Source of the DNA: Clostridia bacterium
GTDB taxonomy: Bacteria; Bacillota_A; Clostridia; UBA1212
Reading direction: 5' to 3'
Assembly (NCBI GenBank): GCA_017464985.1
Contig: JAFTXL010000071.1
Coordinates: forward strand, 1 to 10,474
DNA length: 10,474 bases
Shown here: one piece after another, positions 7,553 through 10,474 of the stretch
Position numbering within the stretch: position 1 is the stretch's first letter
Layout of the letters: every line of letters begins with the position of its first letter
Notes under the pieces: generated by a model
Told to the model about the DNA's origin: nothing
Seen by the model: only the letters and a program-made list of their open reading frames with translations
The model's database searches: none
Made by a program: the position numbers and the translations under genes

Positions 7553-9772
7553 GAAATTCGGGGAACAGTAGAAGACATCATATATGAAAACGAAGAAAGC
7601 GGATTTAAGATATGTTATGTACGCTGCGGTGATGAATATATTACCGTGAAAGGTATTTTCCCGTTTCTTAATGTAGGAGAACAGATAGCGGCTGCCGGCA
7701 GATGGGAAAAGCACCGTGATTATGGTGAACAGTTTGTTGCAGAGACTTATGAGAAATTTCTGCCGGCAGCCGCTGAAGATATAAAAGGGTTTCTGTCATC
7801 GGGTCTTATCGACGGAGTCGGCCCGAAAACCGCAGGACTTTTGGTTGCTGCTTTCGGTGATCGCACTTTAGATGTAATAATGAATGAACCGGGCCGAATA
7901 GAAGATGTCAGAGGTATCAGCCACAATAAAGCTGTGAAAATAAGAGAGGCAGTACTTGAACACAGTGAGACAAGCAGCATTGTAATGTTTTTTAATAAGT
8001 TCGGAATAGGGACAAGCTGCGCTCTTAGCGTGTATAAAACTTTCGGAAAAGAGTCATTATCGATTGCCGGAGATAATCCTTACAAAATCTCTTCACAGGT
8101 AAGAGGTTTCAGCTTTAAAATGGCGGACAAGATAGCTATGTCTGTTGGGATTCCTTATGATTCATATAACAGAGTGTGCGCATGTATTATATACAGACTT
8201 GAATGTTCTTACGGAGAGGGTCACACTTTTTTACCGGCAGATGTTTTGCTGCGTGATGTATGCGATTATACAAATTGCTCCGCCGCCTGCGCTGAGGAGA
8301 GCTTAAACATTCTTGCAGATAATGACGAGACTGTATGTGTTACAGGCGAGTACGGAAGGCATATATATCTGAAATATATGTACAATTATGAGAGGTTTAT
8401 TGATGAGAAACTGAAAAGTCTTTCTGAAATATCTTTTAAAATAAGCAGCAGAACTTTCAACGATGCTGTAAAATCTTTTGAAAACAGCTCGGGATTTGTC
8501 CTTGACGATAAACAGAAAGATGCTGTCCGCGCCGCAGGAGAAAACGGAGTTCTGATAATTACCGGCGGCCCGGGTACCGGTAAAACTACTATTATAAAAT
8601 CAATAATACATATGCTTGAGGTTGACGGCAAAAAATGTCTGCTTGCAGCGCCCACGGGACGTGCCGCAAAGCGTATGGCAAATGCGTGCGGAAAGGACGC
8701 AAAGACGATTCATCGTCTTCTTGAAATGGATTATTCAATAAATGATGGCGAAGACGGCAGTGTAAGAGACAACCGCGCTGTTTCGTTTAAGAAAAATGAA
8801 AAATCTCCTCTTGAAGCAGATGCTGTAATTATAGATGAGGTATCTATGGTTGATACTGTCTTAATGTACCATTTGCTTCGCGCAATAAAGCGAAAAACAA
8901 GGCTTATCCTTGTAGGAGACCGCGACCAGCTTCCGTCTGTCGGCCCCGGAAAAGTGCTTCGCGACCTGATAGAAACAGAAAGCTATAAGGCTATAACGCT
9001 AGATGAGATTTACCGTCAGGAGTCAGATAGTCTCATAGCCGTAAATGCGCATAAGATAAATACAGGATTTATGCCTGATTTTAATGTTGCCGATAAGGAT
9101 TTCTTCCTGATAAGAACGCAAAATCCTACAGCATGTGCTGAGACGGTAAAAAAACTTTGCTCCGTCCGCCTCCCGAAAGCGTACGGTATAAATCCAATGA
9201 CGGATATACAGGTGATTATTCCTACAAAAAAGGGCGTATGCGGTGTTGTAAACATAAATAAGGAATTGCAGTCCTGCCTCAATCCGCCGTCTGATATTAA
9301 GGCTGAAGCTACTCTTCACGGTGTTGTATTCCGTGAGGGTGACAGGGTGATGCAGATAAAGAACAATTATGAAACAGAGTGGGAAGATCTGTATGATCCG
9401 TCTGTTAAAGGCAGCGGTATTTTCAACGGTGAGATGGGAATTCTTACAAGACTTGATGTGAAAAACAGAGAGGCGTCTGTTGTTTTTGATGATAACAGGC
9501 TTGTTGTATATGATTTTGCTCATATGACGGATGTTGAGCATTGTTATGCTGTAACTGTTCACAAAAGCCAGGGGAGTGAATTTGATTACTGTGTTATACC
9601 TGTCATCGAGGGAGCGCCTATGCTTATGACAAGAAATCTTCTCTATACGGCGATTACGCGCGCAAAGAAAATGGTTGTGCTTGTCGGCACTGAAAAATGT
9701 ATAAAGAGCATGATAGACAACAATTCTGAGGTATTTCGTTATACGGGGTTGGGGAAGCAGGGGGAGAGCTGA
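7550..9772 (+). CDS. recD2: RecD-like ATP-dependent DNA helicase, RecD2 family
   Basis: RecD2 is a superfamily 1B helicase that moves 5' to 3' on single-stranded DNA and acts in repair and replication-fork maintenance without RecBC. The 740-residue product has an N-terminal OB-like part (GTVEDIIYENEESGFKI near the start). Tandem helix-hairpin-helix motifs follow at about 80-135 (GLIDGVGPKTAGLL, VRGISHNKAVKI), typical of RecD2 rather than of the RecBCD subunit. The motor has Walker A GGPGTGKT at 339-346, motif II IIDEVSMVD with D429-E430, motif III GDRDQLPSVG at 456-465 and motif IV LDEIYRQ. Motif V is VHKSQGSEFDY from 670 and motif VI is YTAITRAKK from 699. No motif is damaged. The start is TTG, chosen from its ribosome site; an ATG at 7523 would give 749 residues. 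It follows the small membrane ORF by 44 bases. Confidence 0.95.
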   Translation: MEIRGTVEDIIYENEESGFKICYVRCGDEYITVKGIFPFLNVGEQIAAAGRWEKHRDYGEQFVAETYEKFLPAAAEDIKGFLSSGLIDGVGPKTAGLLVAAFGDRTLDVIMNEPGRIEDVRGISHNKAVKIREAVLEHSETSSIVMFFNKFGIGTSCALSVYKTFGKESLSIAGDNPYKISSQVRGFSFKMADKIAMSVGIPYDSYNRVCACIIYRLECSYGEGHTFLPADVLLRDVCDYTNCSAACAEESLNILADNDETVCVTGEYGRHIYLKYMYNYERFIDEKLKSLSEISFKISSRTFNDAVKSFENSSGFVLDDKQKDAVRAAGENGVLIITGGPGTGKTTIIKSIIHMLEVDGKKCLLAAPTGRAAKRMANACGKDAKTIHRLLEMDYSINDGEDGSVRDNRAVSFKKNEKSPLEADAVIIDEVSMVDTVLMYHLLRAIKRKTRLILVGDRDQLPSVGPGKVLRDLIETESYKAITLDEIYRQESDSLIAVNAHKINTGFMPDFNVADKDFFLIRTQNPTACAETVKKLCSVRLPKAYGINPMTDIQVIIPTKKGVCGVVNINKELQSCLNPPSDIKAEATLHGVVFREGDRVMQIKNNYETEWEDLYDPSVKGSGIFNGEMGILTRLDVKNREASVVFDDNRLVVYDFAHMTDVEHCYAVTVHKSQGSEFDYCVIPVIEGAPMLMTRNLLYTAITRAKKMVVLVGTEKCIKSMIDNNSEVFRYTGLGKQGES

Positions 9773-9828
9773 ACCGGACAGAACTATTTTGTCACTTTCG
9801 TTCGTGAAAAAACAAGTGAGGAATTTCA

Positions 9829-10474
9829 ATGGCAATAATTTCTAATATTAAAATCAATGTAAATTATACTGAAAAGCAGCTGATTGCAAAGATTGCAAGG
9901 GCTGCAGGAGTGAAAGATAACAGTATATTATCGTACAAGATAGTCAAGCGCTCAGTCGATGCGCGTGATAAAAACAATGTCTGCTTTGTAATGGCTGTTG
10001 ACGCAGTTATAAAGGGTATGGTGGAGAATGACGATGAAGAAACGGCAAATGCCGTTTCTTGTGATGCGGTTGCAGAAACGGGTGAAGCGGTTTGTGCCGT
10101 TTCGGCTGTTGCCGAAAAATTGGTGAAACTGCGGCAGGCTGCTGCGAAATCATCGTGTTTACGGCCTGTAGTAGTCGGCAGCGGTCCTGCCGGCCTCTTT
10201 GCTGCGCTTGAGCTTGCAGAGGCCGGCTTGCCGCCGCTTCTGATAGAGCGCGGCGGCAGCGTCGATACGCGCCGCAAGGCAGTTGATTTCTTCAGAAAAA
10301 CAGGCATATTGGATACAGAGTCAAATGTACAGTTCGGTGAGGGCGGCGCGGGCACATTTTCAGACGGAAAACTGCATACGGGAATAAACGACAGACGGTG
10401 CCGTTATGTGCTGGAGCAGTTTTATAAAGCGGGAGCACCTGAGGAAATATTATGGCAGGCAAAGCCGCATATCG
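9829..10474 (+). CDS. FAD-dependent dehydrogenase, COG2509 type, 3'-truncated
   Basis: The frame runs open to the end of the window, giving the first 215 residues. The N-terminal region (about 1-65) includes VKRSVDARDKNNVCFVMAVD, the conserved lead-in domain of this uncharacterised flavoprotein family. A linker rich in Ala, Val and Glu follows at about 70-97, with palindromic DNA. A Rossmann FAD-binding motif, VVVGSGPAGLFAALELAEAG, starts at 114 with G117, G119 and G122, ending its second strand with an acidic residue in LLIERG. The stretch NVQFGEGGAGTFSDGKLHTG is diagnostic of this family. The substrate is unknown; a redox role using FAD is inferred. The ATG start has GAGGA six bases upstream and lies 56 bases after recD2. 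The coding sequence looks more GC-rich than its neighbours from about 10140 on. The C-terminal half is outside the window. Confidence 0.9.
   Translation, partial: MAIISNIKINVNYTEKQLIAKIARAAGVKDNSILSYKIVKRSVDARDKNNVCFVMAVDAVIKGMVENDDEETANAVSCDAVAETGEAVCAVSAVAEKLVKLRQAAAKSSCLRPVVVGSGPAGLFAALELAEAGLPPLLIERGGSVDTRRKAVDFFRKTGILDTESNVQFGEGGAGTFSDGKLHTGINDRRCRYVLEQFYKAGAPEEILWQAKPHI
10037..10117 (+). repeat. Palindrome-rich repeat inside the linker of the flavoprotein gene
   Basis: AAGAAACGGC (10037-10046) and GCCGTTTCTT (10051-10060) form a perfect 10-bp inverted repeat with an AAAT loop. GAAACGG (10075-10081) pairs with CCGTTTC (10097-10103). TTTCGGC (10100-10106) pairs with GCCGAAA (10111-10117) around TGTT. 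GCCGTTTC recurs at 10051 and 10096, a 45-base period that stays in frame and encodes AVS-CD-AVAE and then AVS-AVAE. The reading frame is intact throughout, and the repeat falls between two domains where length can vary. It may be an in-frame duplicated or inserted palindromic element. Confidence 0.6.

Noticed and set aside
7331..7714. 127-codon minus-strand frame over the gap and recD2 start
   Set aside because: It overlaps the conserved N-terminus of recD2, lacks a ribosome site and has no recognisable domain.
9792..9819. TCACTT / AAGTGA inverted repeat between recD2 and the flavoprotein gene
   Set aside because: Only six base pairs with a 16-base loop and no U-run; too weak to call a terminator or operator.
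9023..9835. 270-codon open frame on the minus strand opposite recD2
   Set aside because: It is antisense to the conserved motor motifs of recD2, has no recognisable domain and no supporting ribosome site; it is a codon-bias shadow.

Overview
This window reads as a chromosomal housekeeping region of a Bacillota bacterium, most likely of the class Clostridia. The basis is moderate-to-low GC content, purine-rich Shine-Dalgarno sequences close to AGGAGG, free use of GTG and TTG starts, and two gene blocks typical of Bacillota: gdpP-rplI-dnaB and tilS-hpt-ftsH. I cannot name the genus. All eight convincing genes lie on the + strand with short gaps. I see no rRNA, tRNA, CRISPR array, insertion sequence or phage gene.

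Layout. 1-1443 is the 3' part of gdpP (cyclic-di-AMP phosphodiesterase, cut by the window start). 1458-1904 is rplI (ribosomal protein L9) and 1916-3253 is dnaB (replicative helicase). 3274-4851 is tilS (tRNA-Ile lysidine synthetase), 4905-5450 is hpt (hypoxanthine phosphoribosyltransferase) and 5469-7319 is ftsH (membrane AAA+ zinc protease). After a 230-base gap comes 7550-9772, recD2 (RecD-like 5'-3' DNA helicase). From 9829 to the window end is the start of a COG2509-type FAD-dependent dehydrogenase. Gaps of 11 to 56 bases and no clear intrinsic terminator suggest one or a few long transcripts. The genes share growth and genome-maintenance themes (c-di-AMP turnover, translation, replication, tRNA decoding, purine salvage, membrane proteolysis, DNA repair) rather than one pathway. 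In Bacillus subtilis the two blocks sit separately on either side of oriC; here they are joined, which suggests an origin-proximal location (inference).

The most unusual part is the ftsH-recD2 gap (7320-7549). It holds a 35-codon ORF (7398-7505) predicted to be a single-pass membrane peptide. It has an almost ideal Shine-Dalgarno, AGGAGGTG, and that site is buried in a possible 14-bp hairpin with an upstream anti-Shine-Dalgarno arm. The motif AGGTGCG, which pairs with that arm, occurs twice more near the end of the ORF, so alternative RNA folds are possible. This arrangement resembles type I toxin mRNAs or a self-regulated small membrane protein, but no function is shown. A second oddity is a run of perfect palindromes and a 45-base repeat inside the linker of the last gene (10037-10117).
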